A stretch of 64,000 bases of DNA from an uncultured Microbacterium sp. (GTDB lineage Bacteria > Actinomycetota > Actinomycetes > Actinomycetales > Microbacteriaceae), in NCBI GenBank assembly GCA_913774665.1, contig CAJYHN010000012.1, positions 274,299 through 338,298 on the forward strand. Reading direction: 5' to 3'. The position numbers were made by a program, and so were the translations under genes. The number at the start of each line of letters is the position of its first letter. Position 1 is the stretch's first letter. Below, piece after piece: positions 24,427-34,053 of the stretch. The notes under the pieces were generated by a model, which did no database searches, was not told the DNA's origin, and saw only the letters and a list, made by a program, of their open reading frames with translations.

Positions 24427-25448
24427 GAGCGCACCTCCGCGGCAGGCACGGCGACCTCGGTGTGCGCGCGCAGCTCCGCGACGACCGCGTCGAGGTCGTC
24501 GGCGTGAACGCGGTAGGTGAGGGTGCCGAGCTGTCGGCCCAGCACGTCGGTCACCCCGCCGTACACGACCGAGTGGCGCGCATCGTGGCGGTGGAAGACC
24601 GCCGAGACGTCTTCGCTCGAGAACTCGTTGATCTCGACGCTCACCAGATCGCCGCCGCCCGCGGCGAGCGCCGACAGCGCCTCACCCGACGGCACGCCCT
24701 GGGTCACCGCCGCGACGAACCGCTTCGTCAGCTCGGCGCGCGGATGCGCGAACACGCGGTACGTGTCGCCGCTGTCGACGACGCGGCCGCCGTCCATCAC
24801 GATCACCTGATCGCACAGCTCGTGCACGATCGAGATCTGGTGCGTGATGACGACGATCGTGATGCCCAGGCGCCGGTTGATCTCGCGCAGCAGGTCGAGC
24901 ACCTCGGCCGTGGTCTGCGGGTCGAGGGCGCTCGTCGCCTCATCGGCGAGCAGGATGCGCGGGTCGGTCGCGATCGCGCGGGCGATGCCGACGCGCTGCT
25001 TCTGCCCGCCCGAGAGGCGTCGGGGGTACTGCTTCGCCTTGTCGCCGATGCCGACGAAGTCGAGCAGTTCAGCGACGCGCTTGTCGCGGTCGGCCTTCTT
25101 CCAGCCCGCCACCTTGAGCGGATAGGCGACGTTCGCCGCGACCGTGCGCGAGGTGAAGAGGTTGAACTGCTGGAAGATCATGCCCACGCGGCGTCGGAGG
25201 TCACGGAGCTTCGCCTCCGTGGCATCCCCGACGTCCACGCCCAGCACCTTCACGGTGCCCGACGTGGGCTGCTCGAGGCCGTTCAGCAGCCGGACGAGCG
25301 TGGACTTACCCGCGCCCGAGTAGCCGATCACGCCCACGATCGACCCCTCCTGTACCGTCAGCGACACGTCGTCGACGGCGGTGGTGGAGGTGCGGCGATC
25401 GGTGCGGAAGCTCTTGGTGACGCCCCGCAGCTCGATGACCGCGGTCAT
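24423..25448 (-). CDS. metN: Methionine ABC transporter ATP-binding protein MetN
   Basis: A 341-residue ATPase: Walker A GYSGAGKST near residue 41, signature LSGGQKQRVGIARAI, Walker B ILLADEATSALD and THQISIVHELCD. The C-terminal 90 residues form the NIL/ACT-like domain (EINEFSSEDVSAVFHRHDA) that in E. coli binds methionine and inhibits the transporter. ATG 25448 overlaps the metQ stop by 4 nt, fixing the start. Confidence 0.94.
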   Translation of the reverse strand: MTAVIELRGVTKSFRTDRRTSTTAVDDVSLTVQEGSIVGVIGYSGAGKSTLVRLLNGLEQPTSGTVKVLGVDVGDATEAKLRDLRRRVGMIFQQFNLFTSRTVAANVAYPLKVAGWKKADRDKRVAELLDFVGIGDKAKQYPRRLSGGQKQRVGIARAIATDPRILLADEATSALDPQTTAEVLDLLREINRRLGITIVVITHQISIVHELCDQVIVMDGGRVVDSGDTYRVFAHPRAELTKRFVAAVTQGVPSGEALSALAAGGGDLVSVEINEFSSEDVSAVFHRHDARHSVVYGGVTDVLGRQLGTLTYRVHADDLDAVVAELRAHTEVAVPAAEVRS

Positions 25449-26347
25449 CCCTTCTGAGCCTTGAGGGCGTCTTCGAGGCTCGTCAGCTCGTCCTGCAGCT
25501 GCGCGCCCGTCCAGTCGGCCTTGAACTGCAGGTTGCCCTGGTTGAGCTCGGTGACCGCGGCCTCGACCTCGGTCGAGTGGTACGCCTCGACGAGCTTCGC
25601 CCAGCGCGGGTCGTCCTTCTTGTCGTCGCGGGTGACGAAGGCGTTGATGTAGGGCGCGAGCTGCGGGTTGTTCAGGTCTTCCTTGAAGATGATGAGCTCG
25701 TCGCCGAGCCCGCCCTTCTGCGCCTGCGTGTTGTTGACGATCGCGGCCTGGGCGCTGCCGTCCTTGAGCGCGGTGACGGTCTGGTTCGTGTCGACGGGCA
25801 GCAGCTCGACCTTCGAGGTCTCGATGTCGGCCGGGGTCGACAGCGCCGTTCCGCCGTCCTTCAGGGTGAGCAGCCCGGCCTTCTGCAGGTTGAGCAGACC
25901 GCGGGCGAGGTTGGTGGGGTTGTTGGGGATGGCGATCTTCGCGCCCTCGGGCAGGTCCTTCACGTCCTGGTACTTCTCGGAGTACAGCGCGAGCGGGTAC
26001 ACCGCCGTCGCGCCGACCGGCACGAGCGAGCCGTTGTTCTCGACGTTGAACTGCGACAGGTAGATGAGGTGCTGGAAGAGGTTCACGTCGAGCTCGCCGT
26101 CCTGCACGCCCTGGTTGAGCTGCACGCCGTCGTTGATGGTGCGCACCTCGAGGTCGATGCCTTCGCCCGCGAGCTTCTGCTTCAGCACCGTCCAGTGCGT
26201 CTCGTTGCCGTCGTCGGCGCCGAGGACGATGCGCGAGGAGTCGCCTGCGGATGCCGCACCCCCGGCGCAACCGGTGAGGGTCAGCATCAGAGCGGCGGCG
26301 GAAGCACTGAGGATCGTGGCCAGGCGTGCGGTGCGGCGAGAAGTCAT
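25445..26347 (-). CDS. metQ: MetQ/NlpA methionine-binding lipoprotein
   Basis: A 300-residue lipoprotein: signal peptide with lipobox LTGC at residues 24-27, then the NlpA-type core (VLKQKLAGEGIDLEVRTIND, DVNLFQHLIYLSQFN, AIPNNPTNLARGLLNLQKAG). It captures methionine for MetNI. No SAM riboswitch or S-box was recognised upstream. A small dyad CGTTACGGCCGGTAACG (26390-26406) in the divergent gap is a candidate operator. Confidence 0.93.
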   Translation of the reverse strand: MTSRRTARLATILSASAAALMLTLTGCAGGAASAGDSSRIVLGADDGNETHWTVLKQKLAGEGIDLEVRTINDGVQLNQGVQDGELDVNLFQHLIYLSQFNVENNGSLVPVGATAVYPLALYSEKYQDVKDLPEGAKIAIPNNPTNLARGLLNLQKAGLLTLKDGGTALSTPADIETSKVELLPVDTNQTVTALKDGSAQAAIVNNTQAQKGGLGDELIIFKEDLNNPQLAPYINAFVTRDDKKDDPRWAKLVEAYHSTEVEAAVTELNQGNLQFKADWTGAQLQDELTSLEDALKAQKG

Positions 26348-26389
26348 GAGACCACGTCAGCACGCGGCATCCGGGATCGGAATTCGAGG

Positions 26390-26406
26390 CGTTACGGCCG
26401 GTAACG
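26390..26406. promoter_or_regulatory. Candidate operator dyad between metQ and the MFS gene
   Basis: CGTTACGGCCGGTAACG has 6-bp arms CGTTAC/GTAACG around a 5-nt centre, 43 nt upstream of metQ in a 163-nt divergent gap. An inverted GGCATCC/GGATGCC pair flanks it at about 26367 and 26435. Regulator unknown. Confidence 0.4.
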
Positions 26407-26510
26407 GGCTGTCACGCGGAGTAATCGATTGGGTGGATGCCGAGGCATCGGCGATGATCGCAGGCCTCACCGACCCGCGGGCTCACAGCGGAGGCGTAAC
26501 CTGGACAGCG

Positions 26511-27950
26511 ATGTCACGGGATGAAAACGCGCGTAAGAGATTGTCCCGGAACAGCCCCCAAGGTCTGGTCGTCGCGATCCTGGCCCTCGCCGGTCTGTGC
26601 TCGTCGTTCATGTTCACCCTCGTGGTGCCCATCCAGTCGCAGCTTCCGCAGCTGCTGAACGCGTCGCGCGACGACACCGCGTGGGTCGTGACCTCGACGC
26701 TGCTCGCCGCGGCCGTGATCACCCCGATCGCTGGCCGCCTCGGCGACATGTACGGCAAACGGCGCATCGTGCTCGTGCTGCTGGTCGTGATGATCCTCGG
26801 CTCGGTCATCGCCGCGCTGTCGACCGGCATCGTCGGCATGATCATCGGGCGCGCTCTGCAGGGCGCCATCGTGGGCGTCGTCCCGCTGGGCATCTCGATC
26901 ATGCGCGACGTGCTGCACGAGAACCGCGTCGACAGCGCCATCGCGCTCATGAGCGCGACGCTCGGCGTCGGCGGGGCGCTGGGCCTTCCGATCAGCGCGC
27001 TCGTGGCCGAGAACACCGACTGGCACTGGCTGTTCTGGATCGCCGGGGCCCTCGGTGCGGTCGTGTTCGCGCTGATCCTCTGGATCGTGCCGGTGAGCGT
27101 GCTGCGCACCGCCGGCCGCTTCGACTACGTCGGCACCGTCGGCCTCGCGGTCGGTCTGATCGGCATCCTGCTCGCCGTGTCGCGCGGCAACACCTGGGGA
27201 TGGTCGTCTCCGCTGACGCTGTCTCTCGCCATCGGCGGCGTTGTCGTCCTGCTGCTGTGGGGATGGTTCGAGCTCCGCGTCGACAATCCCCTCCTCGACC
27301 TGCGGGTCGCCGCCCGGCGCCCCGTGCTGCTGACCAACCTGGCTTCCGTCGCGATGGGTTTCGCCCTGTTCACCTCGAACGTCGCGTACCCGCAGATGCT
27401 CGAGCTGCCGCTCGCGACGGGTGTGGGCCTCGGGCTGTCGCTGCTGGCCGCGAGCCTCGTGGTCATGCCCTCCGGGCTCGTGATGATGGTGCTCTCCCCC
27501 ATCTCGGGCACGCTCGCGCGAACGATCGGGCCCCGAGTGCTGCTTGTCGCCGGGTCGATCTCGCTGATCCTCGCGTACGGCTTCAGCCTGTTCTTCTCCA
27601 CCGAGGTGTGGCACTTCGTCGTCGCCAACATCCTCATCGGCTTCGGTATCGGCTTCGGCTACGCCGCCATGCCGATGCTGATCATGCGCGCGGTCCCGCC
27701 GAGCGAGACGGGCGCATCGAACGGGCTCAACGCCCTCGCCCGGTCTCTCGGCACGAGCACGGCCGCAGCGATCGTGGGTGTCGTCCTCGCGACGCTGTCG
27801 ACGGTCGATGGCGAGACGCGCGTGCCGACCTCGCAGGCGTTCCAGGTGTCGTTCCTGCTGGGCATCGGGGCGGCGGCGGTCGCGCTCGTGCTGGCGCTTC
27901 TCATCCCGACGCGTTCGACGCCGGTCGAAAAGCACCCGTCGCTGCCCTAA
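26511..27950 (+). CDS. MFS transporter, DHA2-like 14-TM drug efflux type
   Basis: A 479-residue major facilitator with about 14 hydrophobic segments. Motif A appears as GRLGDMYGKRRIVL after TM2, motif C-like GGALGLPISALVAEN in TM5, and the second half has LARTIGPRVLLVAG. The 14-TM count and TM1 SSFMFTLVVPIQSQLPQLL with D-T-A-W-V-V-T match the DHA2 drug:H+ antiporters. ATG 26511 is preferred; a TAACCT box lies 8 nt upstream. Substrate unknown. Convergent with the E2 gene. Confidence 0.85.
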   Translation: MSRDENARKRLSRNSPQGLVVAILALAGLCSSFMFTLVVPIQSQLPQLLNASRDDTAWVVTSTLLAAAVITPIAGRLGDMYGKRRIVLVLLVVMILGSVIAALSTGIVGMIIGRALQGAIVGVVPLGISIMRDVLHENRVDSAIALMSATLGVGGALGLPISALVAENTDWHWLFWIAGALGAVVFALILWIVPVSVLRTAGRFDYVGTVGLAVGLIGILLAVSRGNTWGWSSPLTLSLAIGGVVVLLLWGWFELRVDNPLLDLRVAARRPVLLTNLASVAMGFALFTSNVAYPQMLELPLATGVGLGLSLLAASLVVMPSGLVMMVLSPISGTLARTIGPRVLLVAGSISLILAYGFSLFFSTEVWHFVVANILIGFGIGFGYAAMPMLIMRAVPPSETGASNGLNALARSLGTSTAAAIVGVVLATLSTVDGETRVPTSQAFQVSFLLGIGAAAVALVLALLIPTRSTPVEKHPSLP

Positions 27951-28114
27951 TGACCCCTACGCCCCGCGCTCCTCGTTGACGGAGTCGGCCCCGTCGACGA
28001 CCACTTCACTGCAGGAAGGGACCGGCTTCCCGTCCCGCCCCAGCGTGAGGCGACCGGGCCGCGCCGTGCTCGTCGCGCAGGAGTGCGGGGCCTTCGGGTC
28101 CTCCGCCGGACGCG

Positions 28115-29443
28115 TCAGTCCAGCAGCAGCGCCGGCTCTTCCAGAACGGATGCCACGTCCGCGATGAACCGCGAGATCCCGTCGCCGTCGACCACGCGGT
28201 GATCGAACGAGCCCGACACCGTGGTCACCCAGCGGGGGCGTACCTCGCCGTCGACGACCCACGGCTTCTGGCGGATCGCGCCGAGGGCGATGATGCCGGC
28301 CTCGCCGGGGTTGATGATCGGGGTCCCGGCATCCACTCCGAAGACGCCGATGTTCGTGATCGTGAACGTGCCGCCGGTCTGATCGGCGGGGCTCGTCTTG
28401 CCCTCGCGCGCGGTGAGGGTGAGGTGCTCGAGGGCCTTGGCGAGCTCGCGCGTCTTCATCGCCTGCGCATCCTTGATGTTGGGCACGAGCAGGCCGCGCG
28501 GGGTCGCCGCGGCGATGCCGAGGTTGACGTAGTGACGCACCGAGATCTGCGCGCCGTCCTCGGTGTCGACCCACGCCGCGTTGATCATCGGCGTGCGGCG
28601 CAGGGCCCAGATGACCGCGCGCGCCATGATCAGCAGCGGCGAGATCTTCACGTCGGCGAAGTCGGGCGAGGCCTTGAGCCGCTTGACGAGCTCCATCGTG
28701 CGCGAGGCGTCGACGTCGACCCACACCGACACGTGCGGCGCCGAATACGCGCTCGAGGTCATCGCGTTGGCGGTCGCCTTGCGCACGCCCCGGACGGGGA
28801 TCGACTCCTCGCGGGCGTCGGAGACGGGCGCGGATGCCGTGGCGGCGGGCGCCGCGGGAGAGGTCACGGGAATCGTCTCCTCGCGCACCGCACCCCACGC
28901 GGGCGTCTCGATGTTGCGGAAGACGCTGGCCTGCTCGGCGTGCTTCACGACGTCGTCGCGCGTCACCTCGCCGGCGGGTCCGCTCGGCGTGACGGCCGCG
29001 AGATCGACACCCAGGTCGCGCGCGAGCTTGCGGATCGGGGGCTTGGCGACGACGCCGACGGATGCCTTCACCGGGCGCTCGGCGGGCTTCCGACGCCGAG
29101 ACGACACCGCACCGCCCGTGCCGTAGCCGACGAGCACGGCCCCGCCGGGGTCGCTGGGCTCGGGGACGCTCACCGCTTCTGCGGGGGCCGGGGTGCCGAC
29201 ATCCGCCGATCCGATCGTGATGATCGGGGAGCCGACCTCGACCGTGGAACCCTCGGATGCCAGCAGCTCGCCGACCGTGCCCGCGTACGGCGACGGCAGC
29301 TCGACGAGTGACTTGGCGGTCTCGATCTCGACGATCACGTCGTTGACGGCGACAGTGTCGCCCGGCGCGACGCGCCACTGCACGATCTCGGCCTCGGTGA
29401 GGCCCTCCCCGACGTCGGGGAGAACGAAGGTCTGCTCGGTCAC
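28115..29443 (-). CDS. 2-oxoacid dehydrogenase dihydrolipoyl acyltransferase (E2), branched-chain or pyruvate type
   Basis: A 442-residue E2. One N-terminal lipoyl domain with the lipoylated lysine in [15 protein letters not shown] (about residue 43), a peripheral subunit-binding domain near 130-165 ([22 protein letters not shown]), and the catalytic domain ending with the active-site motif DHRVVDGDG. It transfers acyl groups from E1 to CoA. GTG 29443 follows AAAGGA. It is third in E1alpha-E1beta-E2, separated from E1beta by a 114-nt gap holding a large hairpin. No E3 gene is in the window. The single lipoyl domain favours the branched-chain complex, but this is not decisive. Confidence 0.92.
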   Translation of the reverse strand: MTEQTFVLPDVGEGLTEAEIVQWRVAPGDTVAVNDVIVEIETAKSLVELPSPYAGTVGELLASEGSTVEVGSPIITIGSADVGTPAPAEAVSVPEPSDPGGAVLVGYGTGGAVSSRRRKPAERPVKASVGVVAKPPIRKLARDLGVDLAAVTPSGPAGEVTRDDVVKHAEQASVFRNIETPAWGAVREETIPVTSPAAPAATASAPVSDAREESIPVRGVRKATANAMTSSAYSAPHVSVWVDVDASRTMELVKRLKASPDFADVKISPLLIMARAVIWALRRTPMINAAWVDTEDGAQISVRHYVNLGIAAATPRGLLVPNIKDAQAMKTRELAKALEHLTLTAREGKTSPADQTGGTFTITNIGVFGVDAGTPIINPGEAGIIALGAIRQKPWVVDGEVRPRWVTTVSGSFDHRVVDGDGISRFIADVASVLEEPALLLD

Positions 29444-29459
29444 GATGGTGTCCTTTGCT

Positions 29460-29530
29460 CGCGAGACTTCACTTCGCTGACGAAAGGGCGACAGCCTGTC
29501 GCGGATTCGTCAGCGAGTTGCAGTCTCGCG
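29460..29530 (-). repeat. 71-bp intercistronic hairpin between E1beta and E2
   Basis: Nested perfect arms: CGCGAGACT (29460-29468) with AGTCTCGCG (29522-29530); TCGCTGACGAA (29474-29484) with TTCGTCAGCGA (29506-29516); GACA (29490-29493) with TGTC (29497-29500). It fills most of the 114-nt gap inside one operon, so it may be an attenuator, an mRNA-stability element or a processed site that sets E1:E2 stoichiometry. It is unrelated in sequence to the 61-bp palindrome. Confidence 0.8.
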
Positions 29531-29557
29531 GTTCATGGCGGGGAGAGGAAGAGCGGG

Positions 29558-30535
29558 TCAGTACGCGAGAGAACGGTCGACGGCCTCGAGGATGCGGTCG
29601 GCATCGGGCAGGTAGGTGCCCTCGAGCTTCGCGGGAGGGAAGGGCGCGTCGAACCCCGACACCCGCAGCACGGGCGCCTCGAGGGCGAAGAAGGCCTTCT
29701 CCATGACGGTGGCGGCGATCTCGGAGCCGAGCGAGGTGAAGCCCGGCGCCTCCTGCGCGTAGACCATGCGGCCGGTGCGGCGCACCGAGTCCAGCAGCGG
29801 GCCGTAGTCCACCGGCGAGAGGGAGCGCAGGTCGATGACCTCGCAGCTCGTGCCCTCGCTCTCGGCGAGGGCTGCGGCCTGCAGCAGGGTCGTGACCATC
29901 GCGCCGTGGCCGACGAGGGTCACGTCGGTACCGCGACGCACGATGCGGCTCGCGTGCAGCGGCAGGGCGGGGGTCTCGAGGTCGACCTCGCCCTTCTGCC
30001 AGTACTTGGCCTTGGGCTCGAGGAAGACCACCGGGTCGGGCGAATCGATAGCCTGCTGGATCATCCAGTAGGCGTCGTTCGCGTTCGAGGGGCTCACCAC
30101 GCGGAGCCCCGCGGTGTGCGTGAAGTACGCCTCGGGGCTCTCCTGGTGGTGCTCGACCGCGCCGATGTGTCCGCCGTAGGGGATGCGGATGACGACGGGC
30201 ATGCGCACCGCGCCCTCGTGGCGGTTCGTGATCTTCGCCAGCTGCGAGGTGATCTGGTCGAAGGCCGGGAAGACGAAGCCGTCGAACTGGATCTCGAGCA
30301 CGGGGCGGAACCCGCCCATCGCGAGGCCGATCGCCGTGCCGACGATTCCGGACTCGGCCAGGGGCGAGTCGATGACGCGGCGCGGGCCGAAGTCCTTCTG
30401 CAGGCCCTCGGTCACGCGGAAGACGCCGCCGAGCGGGCCGATGTCCTCGCCCATGAGCAGGACGCGGTCGTTCGTCTCGAGCGCGCGACGCAGGCCCGCG
30501 TTCAGCGCGCGGCTGATCGGGAGGTTCTCGGTCAC
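29558..30535 (-). CDS. 2-oxoacid dehydrogenase E1 component, beta subunit
   Basis: A 325-residue transketolase-like subunit. Landmarks: LMGEDIGPLGGVFRVTEGLQ near the N-terminus, DSPLAESGIVGTAIGLAMGG, QMR-like region ending MPVVIRIPYGG, and the C-terminal FDAPFPPAKLEGTYLPD. With E1alpha it binds thiamine diphosphate and decarboxylates pyruvate or branched-chain 2-oxoacids. GTG 30535 overlaps the E1alpha stop (GTGA). Confidence 0.93.
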   Translation of the reverse strand: MTENLPISRALNAGLRRALETNDRVLLMGEDIGPLGGVFRVTEGLQKDFGPRRVIDSPLAESGIVGTAIGLAMGGFRPVLEIQFDGFVFPAFDQITSQLAKITNRHEGAVRMPVVIRIPYGGHIGAVEHHQESPEAYFTHTAGLRVVSPSNANDAYWMIQQAIDSPDPVVFLEPKAKYWQKGEVDLETPALPLHASRIVRRGTDVTLVGHGAMVTTLLQAAALAESEGTSCEVIDLRSLSPVDYGPLLDSVRRTGRMVYAQEAPGFTSLGSEIAATVMEKAFFALEAPVLRVSGFDAPFPPAKLEGTYLPDADRILEAVDRSLAY

Positions 30536-31662
30536 TGCGCGCCCCCTTCCATCGACGCCTCGTAGTCGTCGAGCCAGCGCTGCTCCTCGGTGATCAGCGC
30601 GTGCGCCTCGGAATAGACGCTCTCGAACATGTGCGCCCGCGGGATCGAGCCGAGCTCGTTCGTGCGCACGCGTATGTCATCGGCGAGCGCGCGACCCTCG
30701 GCATCCGCGTCGTCGAAGAACTGCTGCGACGCCCCGCGGGCCTCGAGGAACGCGCGCATGCGGGCGATCGGGTCGCGCCGGCCCCACGACTGCTCCTCGT
30801 CGGAGGTGCGGTACTTCGTGGGGTCGTCGCTCGTGGTGTGCGCACCCATGCGGTACGTCATCGCCTCGATCGCGCGCGGGCCACCGCCGGCGCGAGCCTC
30901 GTCGAGCGCCGTCTTCGACACGGCGTAGCTGGCGAGGACGTCGTTGCCGTCGACCTGGAGGCTCGGGATGCCGTAGCCCTCCCCGCGCTTGTACAGCGGC
31001 GAGCGCGACTGCGTCGCGACGGGCACCGAGATGGCCCACTGGTTGTTCTGGAGGAAGAACACCTCGGGGGTCTGGAAGCTCGCGGCGAAGACCATCGCCT
31101 CGTGCACGTCGCCCTGGCTCGAGGCGCCGTCGCCGTAGTAGACGATCACGGCCTCGTCGCGCTCGGGGTCGCCGCTGCCGCTCTTGCCGTCGAACACCAG
31201 GCCCATCGCCAGGCCCGTGGCGTGCAGCGTCTGCGCGCCGAGTACGAGCGTGTAGATGTGCGTGTTGCCGTTCTTCGGGTCGGTCGGGTCCCACCCGCCG
31301 TGCGTGAGTCCGCGCATGAGACGGATGATGTCGAGCGGGTCGACGCCGCGGATGCGGGTGACCACGTGCTCCCGGTACGAGGGGAAGATGTGGTCCTGCG
31401 CGCGCGCCGCCCGGGCCGAGCCGACCTGCGCGGCCTCCTGCCCGAAGGACGGCGGCCACAGGGCCAGTTGGCCCTGGCGCTGAAGGTTGGTGGCCTGCAC
31501 GTCGAACGCGCGGATCGAGACCATGTCGCGGTAGAAGGTCTCGAGCTCGGCGTCGGTGAGGGCGTCGATGAGCGGCAGGTAGCGCTCGGCGGCGGGCGTG
31601 GGGGCCAGCGTGCCGTCGGCTGCCAGAACGCGCACGAGAGCGGGGTCGTCGAGCGGGGTCAT
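30532..31662 (-). CDS. 2-oxoacid dehydrogenase E1 component, alpha subunit
   Basis: A 376-residue thiamine-diphosphate enzyme subunit. The ThDP motif is YYGDGASSQGDVHEAMVFAASFQTPEVFFLQNNQWAIS in part (GDG near residue 176, NNQ near 204), and the regulatory loop YRMGAHTTSDDPTKYR is the usual E1alpha segment. The complete set resembles the branched-chain/pyruvate complex of actinobacteria. A TAGCGT -10 (31674-31669) lies 6 nt before ATG 31662, indicating a leaderless promoter for the operon. hisC lies 98 nt upstream on the same strand but is probably separately expressed. Confidence 0.93.
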   Translation of the reverse strand: MTPLDDPALVRVLAADGTLAPTPAAERYLPLIDALTDAELETFYRDMVSIRAFDVQATNLQRQGQLALWPPSFGQEAAQVGSARAARAQDHIFPSYREHVVTRIRGVDPLDIIRLMRGLTHGGWDPTDPKNGNTHIYTLVLGAQTLHATGLAMGLVFDGKSGSGDPERDEAVIVYYGDGASSQGDVHEAMVFAASFQTPEVFFLQNNQWAISVPVATQSRSPLYKRGEGYGIPSLQVDGNDVLASYAVSKTALDEARAGGGPRAIEAMTYRMGAHTTSDDPTKYRTSDEEQSWGRRDPIARMRAFLEARGASQQFFDDADAEGRALADDIRVRTNELGSIPRAHMFESVYSEAHALITEEQRWLDDYEASMEGGAQ

Positions 31663-31760
31663 GAACCCACGCTAACGCGCGACCCATGCGCGAGACCGCA
31701 TGAGGTGCACAACGGATGCCAGGATTCGGCGTTCGTTGTCGACAAAGGCGCGGTCGTGGA

Positions 31761-32837
31761 TCAGTGCGGGGCGGTGGCCGCGGCGACCTCGACCACGCGG
31801 TCGAGCGACTCCTCTTCGCCGATCGAGATGCGGATGCCGTCGCCCGGGAACGGACGCACGATGAGCCCGGCCTCTTCGAAAGCGGTGGCGACCTCGACCG
31901 TGCGATCGCCCGCGGCGAGCCACACGAAGTTGCCCTGGGCGTCGGGGACGTCCCATCCGGCCTCACGGATGCGGTCGACGAGGCGGTCGCGGCGCTCGGC
32001 GATGACCTTCACGCGGTGCAGCAGCTCGCTCTCGGCATCGAGGCTCGCGATCGCCGCGGACTCCCCGGCCGCCGTGACCGACAGCGGGATGGCGGTGCTG
32101 CGAGCGGCGTCGAGCACCCCGGTGTGACCGATCGCGTAGCCGATGCGCAGACCCGCGAGCCCGTAGGCCTTCGAGAAGGTGCGCAGGACGACGACGTTCG
32201 GGCGGCCGAGCACGGCGCGCACCCGGCTTCCCTCGACCGACGCGGGGTCGGTGACGAACTCGGCGTACGCCTCGTCGAGGACGATGAGCACGTCGCGCGG
32301 CACGGCGTCGACGAACGCGGCGAACTCGTCGTACCCGACGGTCGGCCCGGTGGGGTTGTTGGGGCTGCACACGATCACCAGGCGCGTGCGCTCGGTCGCG
32401 GCGGCGGCCATCGCGGGGAGGTCGTGACGTGAGTCGGTGGTCAACGGCACCTGCACGCTCTTCGCGCCCGCGACCGCGACGAGCGAGGGGTAGGCCTCGA
32501 ACGAGCGCCACGCGTAGACGACCTCGTCGCCGGGGCCCGAGGTCGCCAGCAGGAGCTGCGCCAGCACCGAGACGCTGCCCGCGCCGACGTGCACCTCGTC
32601 GGGCGAGACGCCGTACCGCGCGGCCAGGCGCTCGCGCAGGCGGGCGGCCGTGGCATCCGGGTATCTGTTGAAGGCTCCCGCGGCGACGACCGCATCGAGG
32701 ACGCCGGGGAGCGGCTCGAAGGGGTTCTCGTTGCTCGAGAGCTTGAAGGCGTCGGGGCTGGCCTGGCGTCCCTGCCGGTACGCGGGCAGAGCGGCGATCT
32801 CGGGGCGGATACGGGGCAGGACCGGCTCTTCACTCAC
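31761..32837 (-). CDS. hisC: Histidinol-phosphate / aromatic aminotransferase
   Basis: A 358-residue class II PLP aminotransferase: [13 protein letters not shown] at the N-terminus, [12 protein letters not shown] at about 109-120, [12 protein letters not shown], the cofactor Asp in [10 protein letters not shown], and Schiff-base Lys223 in [16 protein letters not shown]. The S/NENPFEP and FEAYP motifs are those of HisC2/PatA proteins that act on histidinol phosphate and aromatic amino acids. GTG 32837 is 6 nt from TAGGCT (32849-32844), so probably leaderless. No other his genes are nearby, which slightly favours the aromatic role. Confidence 0.85.
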   Translation of the reverse strand: MSEEPVLPRIRPEIAALPAYRQGRQASPDAFKLSSNENPFEPLPGVLDAVVAAGAFNRYPDATAARLRERLAARYGVSPDEVHVGAGSVSVLAQLLLATSGPGDEVVYAWRSFEAYPSLVAVAGAKSVQVPLTTDSRHDLPAMAAAATERTRLVIVCSPNNPTGPTVGYDEFAAFVDAVPRDVLIVLDEAYAEFVTDPASVEGSRVRAVLGRPNVVVLRTFSKAYGLAGLRIGYAIGHTGVLDAARSTAIPLSVTAAGESAAIASLDAESELLHRVKVIAERRDRLVDRIREAGWDVPDAQGNFVWLAAGDRTVEVATAFEEAGLIVRPFPGDGIRISIGEEESLDRVVEVAAATAPH

Positions 32838-33080
32838 CCCGCGAGCCTAACCGGGGGCCGCCGCGCGCGTCAGTCCCCCTTCGGGACGGCCTTTCTCGCT
32901 CGCCCGGTCCCGACCCGCACCCGCCCCCGCCCCCGGCACAGAATCGGGCCGGCGCAGCGGATGCGGACCGGCGCAACGCGTTCGGATCGGGGAGTCCTCG
33001 GCATCCCGAATCCGGTGCGCGGATCCGATTCCGCTCACCGAGCCCCTCATCCGGCGGAACATGCGTGCCACGATGGGGGC

Positions 33081-33485
33081 ATGCGTTTCGTCGTCCGCGT
33101 CGCCGTCAACGCCTTCGCCATCTGGATCGTCACTCTGCTGCCCGCCCTGCAGGTGCGGCTCATCCCCTTCGCTCCTGGCGAGTGGTTTCAGGTCCTGCTC
33201 ACGCTGCTCGTGGTCGGGCTCGTCTTCGCGCTGGTCAACACGATCATCGGGACCGTGGTCAAGATCGTCGCGATCCCGCTCTACATCCTCACGCTCGGGC
33301 TCATCTCGCTGATCATCAACGGTTTCCTGCTGTGGTTCACGGGGGTCATCACCGAGAACGGGGACTGGGGCCTGCGCACCGGCGAGTTCTGGTTGACGGT
33401 CGTGGCCGCGCTGCTCATCGGCATCATCAACGCCGTCCTGGGCGGCATCCTGCGTCCGCGGCGCGAGGAGCGCGAACACCGCTGA
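33081..33485 (+). CDS. Holin-like phage holin family IV membrane protein
   Basis: A 134-residue integral membrane protein with four transmembrane segments: VVRVAVNAFAIWIVTLLPAL, VLLTLLVVGLVFALVNTII, YILTLGLISLIINGFLLWF and WLTVVAALLIGIINAVLGGI. The pattern is that of the phage_holin_4_2/YvlD group, chromosomal proteins without a demonstrated holin role; no phage genes are nearby. ATG 33081 follows CACGAT by 6 nt and has no Shine-Dalgarno. Confidence 0.82.
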   Translation: MRFVVRVAVNAFAIWIVTLLPALQVRLIPFAPGEWFQVLLTLLVVGLVFALVNTIIGTVVKIVAIPLYILTLGLISLIINGFLLWFTGVITENGDWGLRTGEFWLTVVAALLIGIINAVLGGILRPRREEREHR

Positions 33486-33519
33486 TGCGCGCAGCGCGCT
33501 TCACCGCCATGATGGGGGG

Positions 33520-34026
33520 ATGACCGCGAACCCCGACGCGCCGTTCCGCGTCGTGTTCGTGTGCAGCGGGAACATCTGCCGCTCTCCGATGGCCGACGTG
33601 GTGTTCCGCCGCATCGCCCAGACCTCCGGCCTCGGCGCGCACATCGCGTCGAGTTCGGCCGGCACCGGCGACTGGCACGTCGGCGAGCGCGCCGACCACC
33701 GCACCCTCGCGGCTCTCGAGCGCCTGGGCTACGACGGCGCCTCGCACCGCGCCCGGCAGTTCCAGTACGCCGACTTCGAGCGCAACGATCTCGTCGTCGC
33801 CCTCGACCGCAGTCACGAGCGCGTGCTGCGCGGGTGGGCGCGCGACGACGACGACGCCGACAAGATCGCCCTGCTGCAGTCTTTTCTTCCGGATGCCGAG
33901 ACCCTCGACGTCCCCGACCCGTACTACGCCGGGGCCCCGATGTTCGACGAGGTGCTCGGTATGATCGAACGCGCCAGCAGGGCCCTGTTCCGACAGCTCG
34001 AGCCCGCCATCCGTTCCGCGGGCTGA
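33520..34026 (+). CDS. Low-molecular-weight protein-tyrosine phosphatase
   Basis: A 168-residue phosphatase. The P-loop VCSGNICRS is at residues 14-22 (C-x5-R with Cys15), SSSAGTGDWHVGE follows, and the general-acid motif DPYY lies near residue 132. It dephosphorylates phosphotyrosine; the Mycobacterium homolog is PtpA. ATG 33520 lies 6 nt after CATGAT, consistent with a leaderless mRNA. purB follows 27 nt later and may be co-transcribed. Confidence 0.92.
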   Translation: MTANPDAPFRVVFVCSGNICRSPMADVVFRRIAQTSGLGAHIASSSAGTGDWHVGERADHRTLAALERLGYDGASHRARQFQYADFERNDLVVALDRSHERVLRGWARDDDDADKIALLQSFLPDAETLDVPDPYYAGAPMFDEVLGMIERASRALFRQLEPAIRSAG

Positions 34027-34053
34027 CCCGTTCGCGCAACCCCCGGGAGACCC

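Noticed and set aside
26348-26510. A SAM riboswitch or S-box before metQ
   Set aside because: No recognisable S-box core or terminator/antiterminator pair, only a short 17-bp dyad.
27951-28114. A small gene in the MFS-E2 convergent gap
   Set aside because: A frame is open on the minus strand but has no good start codon or ribosome site and continues from the E2 region in a different phase.
33081-33485. Prophage remnant because of the holin-like gene
   Set aside because: Flanked by housekeeping genes, no other phage genes, and the family is commonly chromosomal.
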